Source of the DNA: Edaphocola aurantiacus
Lineage (GTDB): Bacteria; Bacteroidota; Bacteroidia; Chitinophagales; Chitinophagaceae
DNA length: 64,000 bases
Direction of reading: 5' to 3'
NCBI RefSeq assembly: GCF_019797745.1
Contig: NZ_VOSI01000004.1
Location: 273,328-337,327 of the forward strand
Part shown: one piece after another, positions 51,019 through 60,137 of the stretch
Numbering within the stretch: position 1 is the stretch's first letter
Layout of the letters: every line of letters begins with the position of its first letter
Notes under the pieces: generated by a model
What the model saw: only the letters and a program-made list of their open reading frames with translations
Told to the model about the DNA's origin: nothing
Database searches by the model: none
Program-made: the position numbers and the translations under genes

Positions 51019-53097
51019 TTATCGCACCAGGGTAATATCTCCTTTCAGTAATTGCTTGTCTGTATCTCCGTATCGATCTGTAAGGCTTATGGTGTAGAAA
51101 TATACACCAGCATCGGCCAGTCTGTTATTGCTGTAAGTGCCATCCCATCCGGTGCCTTTTCTGTTCGTCATGTATACCAGTTGCCCGTAACGGTTATAAA
51201 TCTTCAGTTCATAATACAATGCATCACAATCCGGATTAAATACCGGCAAGAAAATATCATTGCGGCCGTCACCATTGGGGGTAAAGGCATTGGGGGTGAT
51301 GGGTTTGCAGTTACAATTCATCTCTTCTATATGTACAGAATCGGCCTGCGTTCCACATTCGTTTTCAGTATAGGCCTGGTATACGCCTGCACGATTAATC
51401 GTTATAGACGGACCCGTTTGTCCGGTGTTCCAGCGTATCGTGCTGCCCATATTGGTTGTGGCAAAGAGCTGTAATGCGCTGCCAGAACAGATGATGGTAT
51501 CTTGAGGTGTAGCCAGTATACTTGCCTTGATGGTCGTTATCTGTATCGTGTCTGTAAACTGGCAGTGCCCAGTCCATGCTTTTACTATATAGGTACCTGC
51601 ATTGTATACGATAAGTGACGGCCCTGTACTGCCATCGCTCCAGAGGTAATGATCCAGTTCTGGTTGGTAGGCATTTAAGGTCAATGCCTTTCCGGCACAA
51701 ATAGCAGTATCCTTATTCAGTAAGGCCGGCATGATCCTTTTCTTTACAACAAAGGAATCTCTGAATGATTCACAAAAATTATTGATATACTTAACCCAGT
51801 AAACACCCGGTATAGAGACCTCCTTGTCCGGGCCGGTACTGCCATCGGACCATTCATAAGCCTGCATGTTTTGTCGCGTGCTGTGCAGGGTAATCGTATC
51901 TAAAGGGCAAAGCTGCAATACCGTCTGTGTGCTGGTATATACCGTATCCATGATTTTCCGGCTAAGGCAGGCAGCGCCTAAGCGCATCACATTTGTTGGT
52001 GGCGTTTGCAGGGTAATGTACGCCGGAGTGTAGGTACAGGCTGTGCCCGATAGGTTGGGTTGCTCAATCCTGGCCAGTGTTCCGGTGCCCAGATCGACTA
52101 CATATATCTTTCCATCCGGAGCCAGCCTCATATCGGGGTATTGACTACCTGGGCCTACAGTCGTAGCGGAGGCGCCTATAGCAACCAGGTTGGGGTATAA
52201 GGACAGGTTGTATTGTTTTATTGCATCCACATTCTTTACATACATTAACTGCTCATTGGGCGCATATTCAAACCGGTAGCCCTCCGTATTGGGTATGAGC
52301 TCAAAATTGCTGAAGACACCGGTCACTTTATTGAAGTTGGCGCGTATAAGACCATTGTTCGTTGTCATATAGGATACCTGACTCTGGGGGAGTATTTTGA
52401 TCTGGCCTAACAAATGGGCAGAATTTACCGTAAGACTAGGCGTTGAAATGACCGGAGTTGCCGAGATCCCGCTGGCATCTATCTTAAAGGCATAATGAGC
52501 AAAATTGTTCGGTTGCCCCCCGGTTGCAATAAACCAGTAGCTGTTACAGGCACCGTATGTTACTGTAGTGTGTTCTTTCAGGCCGTTTTGTACCGTCTGG
52601 AAAAGCAAGGTGTTTTTGGTCGCTGGTATTACATCACCTAGCCCCCCGTTTAGGGTCATATCGACCATATGGTAATATACCTTATCACAATCTTCTTCCG
52701 CTGATTTGACAGAGAATATATAATACTGATTAGGATTGGCCGGATTGGGCAGGGTTTGTACACAATCAGAACCGGAACCTTTGTACTGAGGCAGCGCAGC
52801 TATAGAGTAATTGCCCAATAAGTTAGTTGCATTAGGCATTTCATTGCCGTTACGATCCCATATACGACAGCCGATGGTATAAAACAACAAGTTGCCCTGA
52901 GCATCACTTACTGCGGTCGAACTCTCGAAAGTAGATATATTAGAGTTGCCCGCATAAGCCGGTGGGCTCATGTTGAAATTAATATGATGGCCATAGCCAA
53001 AATGCCAGTGGTTATTCTCTCCCTGGGCATTTGCAGTATATATACCGCAAAGCAAGAAAAGCAGAATAAGGGACTTAATTCTGATAATACGGTTCAT
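51019..53097 (-). CDS. T9SS type B secreted protein, tandem paralogue 3
   Basis: The 692-aa first gene of the array in transcription order, 38 nt upstream of paralogue 2. Signal peptide MNRIIRIKSLILLFLLCGIYTANA, mature start QGENNHWHFGYGHHINFN. It shares MRLGAACLSRK-like wording with paralogue 1 (TNVMRLGAACL versus TLMRLGATAL), the Ig-like blocks (LNKDTAICAGKALTLNAYQPELDHYLWSDGS) and the type B sorting domain. The short gaps between the three genes suggest one transcript. The divergent large T9SS gene lies upstream. No enzymatic motif is visible. Confidence 0.9.
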   Translation of the reverse strand: MNRIIRIKSLILLFLLCGIYTANAQGENNHWHFGYGHHINFNMSPPAYAGNSNISTFESSTAVSDAQGNLLFYTIGCRIWDRNGNEMPNATNLLGNYSIAALPQYKGSGSDCVQTLPNPANPNQYYIFSVKSAEEDCDKVYYHMVDMTLNGGLGDVIPATKNTLLFQTVQNGLKEHTTVTYGACNSYWFIATGGQPNNFAHYAFKIDASGISATPVISTPSLTVNSAHLLGQIKILPQSQVSYMTTNNGLIRANFNKVTGVFSNFELIPNTEGYRFEYAPNEQLMYVKNVDAIKQYNLSLYPNLVAIGASATTVGPGSQYPDMRLAPDGKIYVVDLGTGTLARIEQPNLSGTACTYTPAYITLQTPPTNVMRLGAACLSRKIMDTVYTSTQTVLQLCPLDTITLHSTRQNMQAYEWSDGSTGPDKEVSIPGVYWVKYINNFCESFRDSFVVKKRIMPALLNKDTAICAGKALTLNAYQPELDHYLWSDGSTGPSLIVYNAGTYIVKAWTGHCQFTDTIQITTIKASILATPQDTIICSGSALQLFATTNMGSTIRWNTGQTGPSITINRAGVYQAYTENECGTQADSVHIEEMNCNCKPITPNAFTPNGDGRNDIFLPVFNPDCDALYYELKIYNRYGQLVYMTNRKGTGWDGTYSNNRLADAGVYFYTISLTDRYGDTDKQLLKGDITLVR

Positions 53098-53279
53098 TGT
53101 GAGTTAATTAGGGTGCTTAAATATAATATATATATTTCATGTCTGCAAGAATAGGACTCAATTCAGAGAGAAAATATGCTTTATGTATTTGTTTTCAGAA
53201 TATTCATAATAACATAATTCTGAGTACATATTGATGTAACACTGTACTGGCATATTTGCGGATTATCAATTTTGTAACC

Positions 53280-56200
53280 ATGAATAAGATTTTGACCAGA
53301 TCAGTAGTGCTGGCTGCAGTGAGCTGTATGAGCGGAGTGTCACTGTTTGCACAGACCAACATTACCCAATGGAACTTTAACTCTCCGACGCCGGACAATA
53401 ATACCGGTACGGGAACCATGAGTCCTTCGCTGGGTACAGGCACAATGGCCGCCACAGGGGGTACAGCAGCCTCCTTTGCCAGCGGAGCGTCTAACGGAGG
53501 CTCATCAGATCCGGCTACCGCCGATAACTCTGGTTTGGGCCTGACCACCTTCCCGACACAAGGCACAGCCAATAAAACTGCCGGTATCACATTTTCTGCC
53601 TCTACCGCAGGTTATCAGAATATACGCCTTACGTTCGATCAGCGACACAGTAATACCGGTCCGGCACATATGCAGCTGCAGTATACACTGAATGCCAGCG
53701 TAGCTAATCCGGTATGGGTAGATGTGGACACTGCATCTGCACAATCGGGCGATGTATGGAACAGCCGTTCTTTTAACCTTTCGGCTATTACCGGTCTGAA
53801 CAATAATGCTACTGCAGGATTCAGGGTAGTAGCGGCTTTTGCACCTTCTTCCACTGCATATAATGCCAGCTCTTCGACCGGTACCTACGGTACAGGCGGT
53901 ACCTGGCGTTTCGATATGGTTACCGTTAAAGGTGACCCGGTTACGACCAGTCCTTTACCAAACCTGGTGATCACCGAGATCATTCACTCTCCGAATGATA
54001 TTGAGATGATCGAAGTGTATAATGCAGGTACTACTGCCGCAGACCTTACAGGGCTGTACTTTACCAATGGTACAACCGGCAACTTCCCGGCGCAGATGCT
54101 GCCGGCAGGAGGTAAGGTGATGTTTGCAACCAATACGACTTCAGCGGCCAGCCTTTTAGGCGGAGGTACGTATAACCTGCTGGGTGCGGGTTTAGGGTCT
54201 ACCTCCGATATCCTGGTGATCAAAAATGCCAGCGGCGCTATTGTTGATTCTGTTGCCTATCAAGTGGGTACAGCAGGCTGGCCTGCAACACCGGCCGGTA
54301 CTTATTACGGCTATTCTATAGAGCTGAATAATGCCGCACTGGATAATAATGTAGGGGCTAACTGGACTGCAACCACACAAAATATTGTTTCCTCTGCTTC
54401 CGGTCCTATCTGGGCTACACCGGGTGTATACCCGCCACCGGCTCCGAATCCGGCACCGGTAGTGACCTCATTCAGACAAAACAGTGCAACCAGCACCTCT
54501 GTAAAGTTCAACCAGGCGGTGACTGCTGCTTCTGCAACCAATACCAGTCATTATGTACTGAACCCAGCCCTGGCGGTAACAGCAGCTACACTGTCGGGTA
54601 CCGATTCTGTAGTGCTGACCCATGCTCCGCTGGTTGATGGTACTGCTTATACACTGGCTATTAATGGTGTAGTGAACGCCAATGGTATTGCGAATGTGGC
54701 TGATACTGCAGACCTTATCTGGAACCAGTCTTCCCCTAACCTTGTTATTACAGAAATCATTCACTCTCCGAATAATATGGAGATGATAGAGGTATATAAT
54801 GCCGGTACTACAACTGCTGCATTAGGTGGTCTGAAATGGGCCGAGGGTACCAGCGGTAACTTCCCGGTAATGAACCTGCCTGCGGGTGCTAATGTAGTTT
54901 TCTCTACCAGCCCTAATACCGCAGATACAATCCTGAATGTACCAGTTATCTATATGCTGGGCGCGGGTTTAAGCTCTTCTGACGATATCCTGGTAATCCG
55001 TAACTCATTGAACCAGACAGTAGACTCTGTACACTATTATGCCGGTACAAACGGCTGGCCTGCGAGTCCTGCTGGTCTGTATGGTTTCTCTTACGAACTG
55101 ACTGTTGCTACGCTTGACAATAATGTGGGTGCAAACTGGATCGTTCCGGTAAATGAAGTGAATCCGGCTCCAGCTGGTGGAACCGTAAGAGCCACACCGG
55201 GTGTATATCCTGCTCCTGCAGTTACGCCTGTAAGCGGTATCATCAATTTTGTAGGTAGCGCCGTTGCAGTAAATGAGCAGCAACTGGAACTGAAAATTGT
55301 AGCGAATATAGTAGGAGGCATTGCCAATCCTGCTGCGGTAGATATCGAACTGATTCCTGGTGGTACAGCTACCAGCGGCACAGACTTTACGATGCCGGCT
55401 AACCTGACCTTTAACTGGCCGGCTGGTGCCAATAATGTAAATGATACCATTACGGTCACCATCGCCAATGACAATATTCCTGAAAATGCAGAATACTTTG
55501 CCGTACGTTTTGCCAACCCGGTAAATGTAACCTTGCCAGCTGCAAGTGCTAATCTCTTCACGGCCTTTATCCTGGATGATGATAAGCATGCACCGGTAGC
55601 GACAAAATCTGATTTCCTGAACCATGTTACTTCCTATCAGAACCATACTGCAGGCGATAACTCGGCTGAGATCGTTGCCTATGACAAGCAATCTAAACGC
55701 CTGTTCATTGCAAACTCCATCGGTGGTAAAATTGATATCGTAGATTTTCATAATCCGGCAAATCCTGTAGCGGTTAATTCTATCTCGATCAATCCGACTT
55801 ATGGCAACATCAATTCTGTAGCCACAAAGAATGGTATTGTAGTAGCGGCAGTAGAAGACCTGGTTCCGGAAAATCCGGGTAAGGCTGTATTCTTCGATAC
55901 TAATGGGGTCTTCATTAAATCGGTAACTGTAGGTGCTATGCCGGATATGATTACCTTCACCCACGATGGTAATAAAGTACTGACGGCAAATGAAGGACAA
56001 CCTAAGTCTGACTATACTATCGATCCGGAAGGTTCTGTATCGATCATTGATATCAGCGGTGGCGTAGCCAATCTGACACAGAGCAATGTATCTACTGCTG
56101 ACTTCCAGGCCTTCAATGCACAGGCGGCCACACTGAAAGCTGCCGGAGTGCGCATCTTCGGACCTAATGCTACTGTAGCACAGGATATGGAGCCGGAGTA

Positions 56201-57362
56201 CATTACCATTGCGGCCGACAATTCTAAGGCATGGGTTACCTGCCAGGAAAATAATGCTATTGCGGTAATAGACCTGGCTACCAGTACGATTACTGATGTA
56301 CTGCCTTTAGGAACGAAAGATCATAGCCTGACTAATAATGCACTGGATGTGAATGACCAGAGCGACAGCATTGCGCTGGCTAACTGGCCGATCAAGGGTT
56401 TATATATGCCGGATGCGATTGCTTCTTATTCCGTTAACGGACAAACATACCTGGTTACGGCCAATGAAGGTGATGCCCGCGAGTACAATGCTTACGCAGA
56501 AGTGGTACGTTTAGGTGCGGCTACTTATACACTGGATCCGGTGGCGTTCCCTAATGCTGCCTTCCTGAAAGCAAACCTGGGTCGCCTGAATGTGACTACT
56601 GCTTCTGGAGATACAGATGGTGATGGTGACTTTGATGAAATCCATGCATTCGGTAGCCGTTCTTTCTCTATCTGGAACGGAACAACCGGTGCGCTGGTTT
56701 CTGATAACGGACAGGATTTTGAACTGATCACAGCGCAGCATCCGCAATACCATGCAGTATTCAATGCGAGCAACAGTAATAATACGTTCAAAAATCGCAG
56801 TGATGATAAAGGCCCTGAGCCGGAAGGCATTGCTGTAGCGAAGATCGGAGATAAGCACTATGCATTTATCGCCCTGGAAAGAACCGGTGGTTGTATGGCC
56901 TATGATATTACCAATCCTGCCGCACCGGTATTTGTAGATTATAAAAATACCCGCAACCTTGCTACCTATGGCGGAGACAATGGTGCAGAAGGCATTATCT
57001 ATATCGATTCTGTAAGCTCTCCGACCGGAAAACCTTATGTGATCCTGGCCAATGAAGTTTCTTCTTCCTTAAGTATTTACGAAGTAAAACCATTCCTGCC
57101 CACTACTACCGGATCTGTGGCAGCAGCAACGTTCTGTTATGCATTCCCTAATCCGGCTACCGCAGAGGTTAATCTGCTGGTTGAAGGAGCAGTAAAAAAT
57201 GCGACTATACAGGTAATGGATATTACCGGTAAAGTGATCCTGGAAGACCATATGAACGGTAACCTGAAAACGCTGAACCTGCAATCTGTTCCTGCCGGAG
57301 CATACTTTATCCAGTATAAAGATGCACAACGCAGCGGAACGGTTAAAGTACAGAAGCTGTAA
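53280..57362 (+). CDS. Large T9SS type A multidomain surface protein (lamin-tail, Calx-beta, choice-of-anchor I)
   Basis: A 1,360-aa secreted protein; signal peptide MNKILTRSVVLAAVSC...LFA. Visible order: an N-terminal lectin-like region (about 20-230); two lamin-tail-like repeats (NLVITEIIHSPNDIEMIEVYNAGT near 230 and NLVITEIIHSPNNMEMIEVYNAGT near 490) around an Ig-like segment; a Calx-beta-like block (TSGTDFTMPANLTFNWPAGANNVNDTITVTIANDN, about 690-770); a choice-of-anchor I region with beta-propeller wording (SKRLFIANSIGGKIDIVDF, VTANEGDAREYNAYAE); and a type A sorting domain (AFPNPATAEVNLLVEGA, QVMDITGKVILED). It may be an esterase/nuclease-type surface protein, but no catalytic site is clear. 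The ATG at 53280 begins the signal peptide. Confidence 0.85.
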   Translation: MNKILTRSVVLAAVSCMSGVSLFAQTNITQWNFNSPTPDNNTGTGTMSPSLGTGTMAATGGTAASFASGASNGGSSDPATADNSGLGLTTFPTQGTANKTAGITFSASTAGYQNIRLTFDQRHSNTGPAHMQLQYTLNASVANPVWVDVDTASAQSGDVWNSRSFNLSAITGLNNNATAGFRVVAAFAPSSTAYNASSSTGTYGTGGTWRFDMVTVKGDPVTTSPLPNLVITEIIHSPNDIEMIEVYNAGTTAADLTGLYFTNGTTGNFPAQMLPAGGKVMFATNTTSAASLLGGGTYNLLGAGLGSTSDILVIKNASGAIVDSVAYQVGTAGWPATPAGTYYGYSIELNNAALDNNVGANWTATTQNIVSSASGPIWATPGVYPPPAPNPAPVVTSFRQNSATSTSVKFNQAVTAASATNTSHYVLNPALAVTAATLSGTDSVVLTHAPLVDGTAYTLAINGVVNANGIANVADTADLIWNQSSPNLVITEIIHSPNNMEMIEVYNAGTTTAALGGLKWAEGTSGNFPVMNLPAGANVVFSTSPNTADTILNVPVIYMLGAGLSSSDDILVIRNSLNQTVDSVHYYAGTNGWPASPAGLYGFSYELTVATLDNNVGANWIVPVNEVNPAPAGGTVRATPGVYPAPAVTPVSGIINFVGSAVAVNEQQLELKIVANIVGGIANPAAVDIELIPGGTATSGTDFTMPANLTFNWPAGANNVNDTITVTIANDNIPENAEYFAVRFANPVNVTLPAASANLFTAFILDDDKHAPVATKSDFLNHVTSYQNHTAGDNSAEIVAYDKQSKRLFIANSIGGKIDIVDFHNPANPVAVNSISINPTYGNINSVATKNGIVVAAVEDLVPENPGKAVFFDTNGVFIKSVTVGAMPDMITFTHDGNKVLTANEGQPKSDYTIDPEGSVSIIDISGGVANLTQSNVSTADFQAFNAQAATLKAAGVRIFGPNATVAQDMEPEYITIAADNSKAWVTCQENNAIAVIDLATSTITDVLPLGTKDHSLTNNALDVNDQSDSIALANWPIKGLYMPDAIASYSVNGQTYLVTANEGDAREYNAYAEVVRLGAATYTLDPVAFPNAAFLKANLGRLNVTTASGDTDGDGDFDEIHAFGSRSFSIWNGTTGALVSDNGQDFELITAQHPQYHAVFNASNSNNTFKNRSDDKGPEPEGIAVAKIGDKHYAFIALERTGGCMAYDITNPAAPVFVDYKNTRNLATYGGDNGAEGIIYIDSVSSPTGKPYVILANEVSSSLSIYEVKPFLPTTTGSVAAATFCYAFPNPATAEVNLLVEGAVKNATIQVMDITGKVILEDHMNGNLKTLNLQSVPAGAYFIQYKDAQRSGTVKVQKL

Positions 57363-57375
57363 CAGTTTCCTGATG

Positions 57376-57417
57376 ATAAAAAGAAGAGCGGCACCCTGGT
57401 GCCGCTCTTCTTTTTAT
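57376..57417. terminator. Intrinsic terminator, 20-bp stem
   Basis: A perfect 20-bp inverted repeat (outer arm ataaaaagaagag, inner gcggcacc) with a 2-nt loop, 13 nt after the stop of the large T9SS gene. Confidence 0.85.
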
Positions 57418-57560
57418 AGGTATAACCGGATTTTGTGTATGGAGCATTTACGTATAGATTCAGGCTTTTCAGGCTTTAATCTGATACCGCATTAACACGG
57501 ATATCACTACCGTGTGATACTATTTTATAAATAGTAAAATAAATCCTAACGTTTGATTAT

Positions 57561-57592
57561 TTTGGAACGTCATTGCTAAGGAGTACCCTTTG
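57561..57592 (+). promoter_or_regulatory. Promoter of the second ECF sigma operon
   Basis: TTTG at 57561-57564, a 19-nt spacer, then TACCCTTTG at 57584-57592 (one nt longer than TAnnTTTG). This is close to the Bacteroidota -33/-7 architecture and lies about 65 nt before the ATG at 57658. Confidence 0.55.
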
Positions 57593-57657
57593 CATGTGTA
57601 CACCAGATCCCAAAAGGCATTTTGAAACTCGACGAAAAACAACCCGCAATCATACAA

Positions 57658-58212
57658 ATGGACAACAGCGTTTCAGGTATTGAAGCGCCGTTGGCTATGC
57701 TTATTGAGCAATGTATTGCGAAAGATAAACGTGCGCAAAAGAAGTTGTATGATCACTATGCCCCCGAATTGTATGCAACCATCCGCAGGTATGTGTATGA
57801 TGTAACCCATGCGGGAGAAATTCTGAATGAAGCCTTCTTTAAGATTCTGACCCATATCGGGCAATATACCTGTACAGGTTCCTTTGAAGGCTGGATGTAC
57901 CGGATTGCGGTCAATGCCACAATGGATTTTTTACGCAAAAAGATAAAGCAGGACCAGATTGTACGAACAGAGCTGACAGAGCAGGAGATTCCTATCCCCG
58001 AAACGAGTATTGGTAAACTGGCTTATAATGAACTGATCGCCCTCATTCATAGTTTACCCGATGTCCAGAGAAGTGTATTTAACTTATTTGTATTTGACGA
58101 TTTCTCTCATAAAGAAATAGGACAGCTGCTGGGTATAACTGAAAACAACAGCAGGTGGCATTTAAGCGATGCCCGACGCAGATTAAAAGAAAAGATTGAC
58201 GCTTTAATGTGA
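57658..58212 (+). CDS. ECF-type RNA polymerase sigma factor
   Basis: A protein of about 184 aa. Region 2 has YDHYAPELYATIRRYVYDVTHAGEILNEAFFKILTHIGQY and FEGWMYRIAVNATMDFLRKK; region 4 has LPDVQRSVFNLFVFDDFSHKEIGQLLGITENNSRWHLSDARRRLKEKI. The start may be TTG at 57622 or the ATG at 57658 (MDNSVSG); I prefer the ATG. The next gene begins 3 nt after the stop and encodes a transmembrane protein with an outer-membrane barrel, so the two are almost certainly translated from one mRNA. This pairing suggests envelope-linked control. Confidence 0.92.
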   Translation: MDNSVSGIEAPLAMLIEQCIAKDKRAQKKLYDHYAPELYATIRRYVYDVTHAGEILNEAFFKILTHIGQYTCTGSFEGWMYRIAVNATMDFLRKKIKQDQIVRTELTEQEIPIPETSIGKLAYNELIALIHSLPDVQRSVFNLFVFDDFSHKEIGQLLGITENNSRWHLSDARRRLKEKIDALM

Positions 58213-58215
58213 GCA

Positions 58216-60036
58216 ATGGATAAGAATAAAAAAAATATTGATCAATTTTTCCTGGAGCAGCTGGCGGGTGCCCGTGAACAGCCCCCGGCATCGGTATGGG
58301 AGCGTCTGGAGGAAAAATTGAAAGAGCATCCTCCTGAACGCCGGGCTTCCGGCAAAGGATTTATTGCATCGATCGCACTACTGATCGTTGCAGTAGGGGG
58401 CATTGCCTATTTGTGGAGTGGTGGCTCTTTACCGGGACAACATCAGGCCGGACCGGCATTGGTAGCGAGCAAGGGGAGCAGTATCTCTGGGCTATATGAT
58501 GCAGCTGAACATCATACAGCAGTGCCTGAAGCGGTTATTTTGGACACAGCGCCAGAGGCCGGAAAAGCAGCACAACAGCACATTGAACATCAGGAGGAAG
58601 TGGCCCGCATTGCCGCTAATACAGGAGCCTCTGCTGTGGAGCAGCATAATAAGGCTAAGCGTACAGTATCATCAGTTCCGGAAATACCTTCGGATCGTAG
58701 GAGCACAGCGAAGGCTGTAAACAGTCATATTACCCCTGTTCCTGCTCACCATAGTAGTACTATCGGGGACAGATCATTAAAAGGAAGTGTAGCCGTGAAG
58801 GCAGGTAAGCGTATACCATTTACGGGGAACCCCGTACAACCGGAACGGGCATTCAATACGCCTGTTGAGCCTATGGTTACAGGTGAAAAAATAGCGAATG
58901 ACCGAAGTACTGCTGAAGTACCGGAACTCAATAAAGATAGGATTACATCAGACCATACCGCGCAGGATCATGCACCGGAGATACCGGATATTATAGACCA
59001 ATCGTCGGAGGCTATCGTGTTTCATAAAGTTGCGTTTAAAGGCTCGTCAGACACCTCCAATGCAGCGCAAGGAAAATACATTCCGGAGCAAAATGCTGCA
59101 GCAAACTATACAATAGAAAGCATAGAACCTGCCGTAGCAACCGTAGTAAAAGCATCCGGAGAAAAGGAAACGCGCGGTAAAGTGGCCCGCCTGTCGGAAA
59201 AGAAAATGCAGCAACAGGTGGCAGTTAAACTACCACCTGCGCAAAAAATGACCGTTGCGGAAGAGCAGAAAATCAGAAAATCCCTGAACCTCTTTCTGGG
59301 TATTAAAGCCGGGTATGAAACCGGTTTCAGTAGTTTTACATCAGGTAAATATGTAGGTTCTGTATTCGGAGAAGTACAACTTTCAGACCGGTGGAGCTTT
59401 TTATTGCAGCCCGGCATCAAAGTGGCGCAGTTGAATCGTACGCTGATACAGGCCGGTAACTATTTCCAGGCCGGAGCAACTACTTCCAGGATGTTCAATG
59501 TCCGGGGAGATGATAGTGCCGGGTATACATATGATTATGCATACCGGCAAACGTATGATTCAATAATCGCTTCTGTAGAAATGAAAAAGAACTTTACGGA
59601 ACTGGAATTACCGCTTTTCCTCCGCTATAAAATAAACCAGCAGTTTTCGGTTATGGCAGGGGTGAATTTTACTTTTGGCAAGCTTGTACTGTGGAATAAT
59701 AAACTACAGACAATATCGGGCCTTACGATTACCGATACTGTGCTGAATACTGCAGACTCTGTGGCACCCGCCGCATCTGCAAAATTTGCTCATCCCGGCA
59801 GTACATCATTCGCTGAGTACAAGCCATTGACATTACCCGCCAATACAAGCCCCATGCGCTTTGGTTATAGTCTTGGTCTTAGTTATACGCTCCGCGAGCA
59901 ATTAATGATCGATCTGCTGATGCAGCAAAACCTTTCCGGTTATAGTAGTCTCACAGAACCAGGTATACGACAAATATTTTCCCAGGCCTATTTTAGATTG
60001 TCTGTAGGGTACAAACTGTTCGGTACCCGCAAATAA
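58216..60036 (+). CDS. Transmembrane protein with C-terminal outer-membrane beta-barrel, sigma-linked
   Basis: A 606-aa protein. Residues 1-48 form a short hydrophilic region (MDKNKKNIDQFFLEQLAGARE, PPASVWERLEEKLKEH). One transmembrane helix lies at 49-67 (FIASIALLIVAVGGIAYLW). A long low-complexity, proline/charge-rich linker covers about 70-345. The end (about 350-606) is an outer-membrane barrel (LGIKAGYETGFSSFTSGKYVGSVFGEVQL; PLFLRYKINQQFSVMAGVNF; FGYSLGLSYTLREQLMIDLL; YFRLSVGYKLF). Such a chain would span both membranes. It follows the sigma gene by 3 nt, so it may act as or with an anti-sigma factor. This is inference; the layout is seen in other Bacteroidota. Confidence 0.75.
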   Translation: MDKNKKNIDQFFLEQLAGAREQPPASVWERLEEKLKEHPPERRASGKGFIASIALLIVAVGGIAYLWSGGSLPGQHQAGPALVASKGSSISGLYDAAEHHTAVPEAVILDTAPEAGKAAQQHIEHQEEVARIAANTGASAVEQHNKAKRTVSSVPEIPSDRRSTAKAVNSHITPVPAHHSSTIGDRSLKGSVAVKAGKRIPFTGNPVQPERAFNTPVEPMVTGEKIANDRSTAEVPELNKDRITSDHTAQDHAPEIPDIIDQSSEAIVFHKVAFKGSSDTSNAAQGKYIPEQNAAANYTIESIEPAVATVVKASGEKETRGKVARLSEKKMQQQVAVKLPPAQKMTVAEEQKIRKSLNLFLGIKAGYETGFSSFTSGKYVGSVFGEVQLSDRWSFLLQPGIKVAQLNRTLIQAGNYFQAGATTSRMFNVRGDDSAGYTYDYAYRQTYDSIIASVEMKKNFTELELPLFLRYKINQQFSVMAGVNFTFGKLVLWNNKLQTISGLTITDTVLNTADSVAPAASAKFAHPGSTSFAEYKPLTLPANTSPMRFGYSLGLSYTLREQLMIDLLMQQNLSGYSSLTEPGIRQIFSQAYFRLSVGYKLFGTRK

Positions 60037-60137
60037 TAATGATCAGCATACTAACGAACTATTTTGACCAATCGTCATTATAATGACGACAACTAATTTT
60101 TAAATCCCCCTTTATTCTGTAACCTTAAATGATCATT

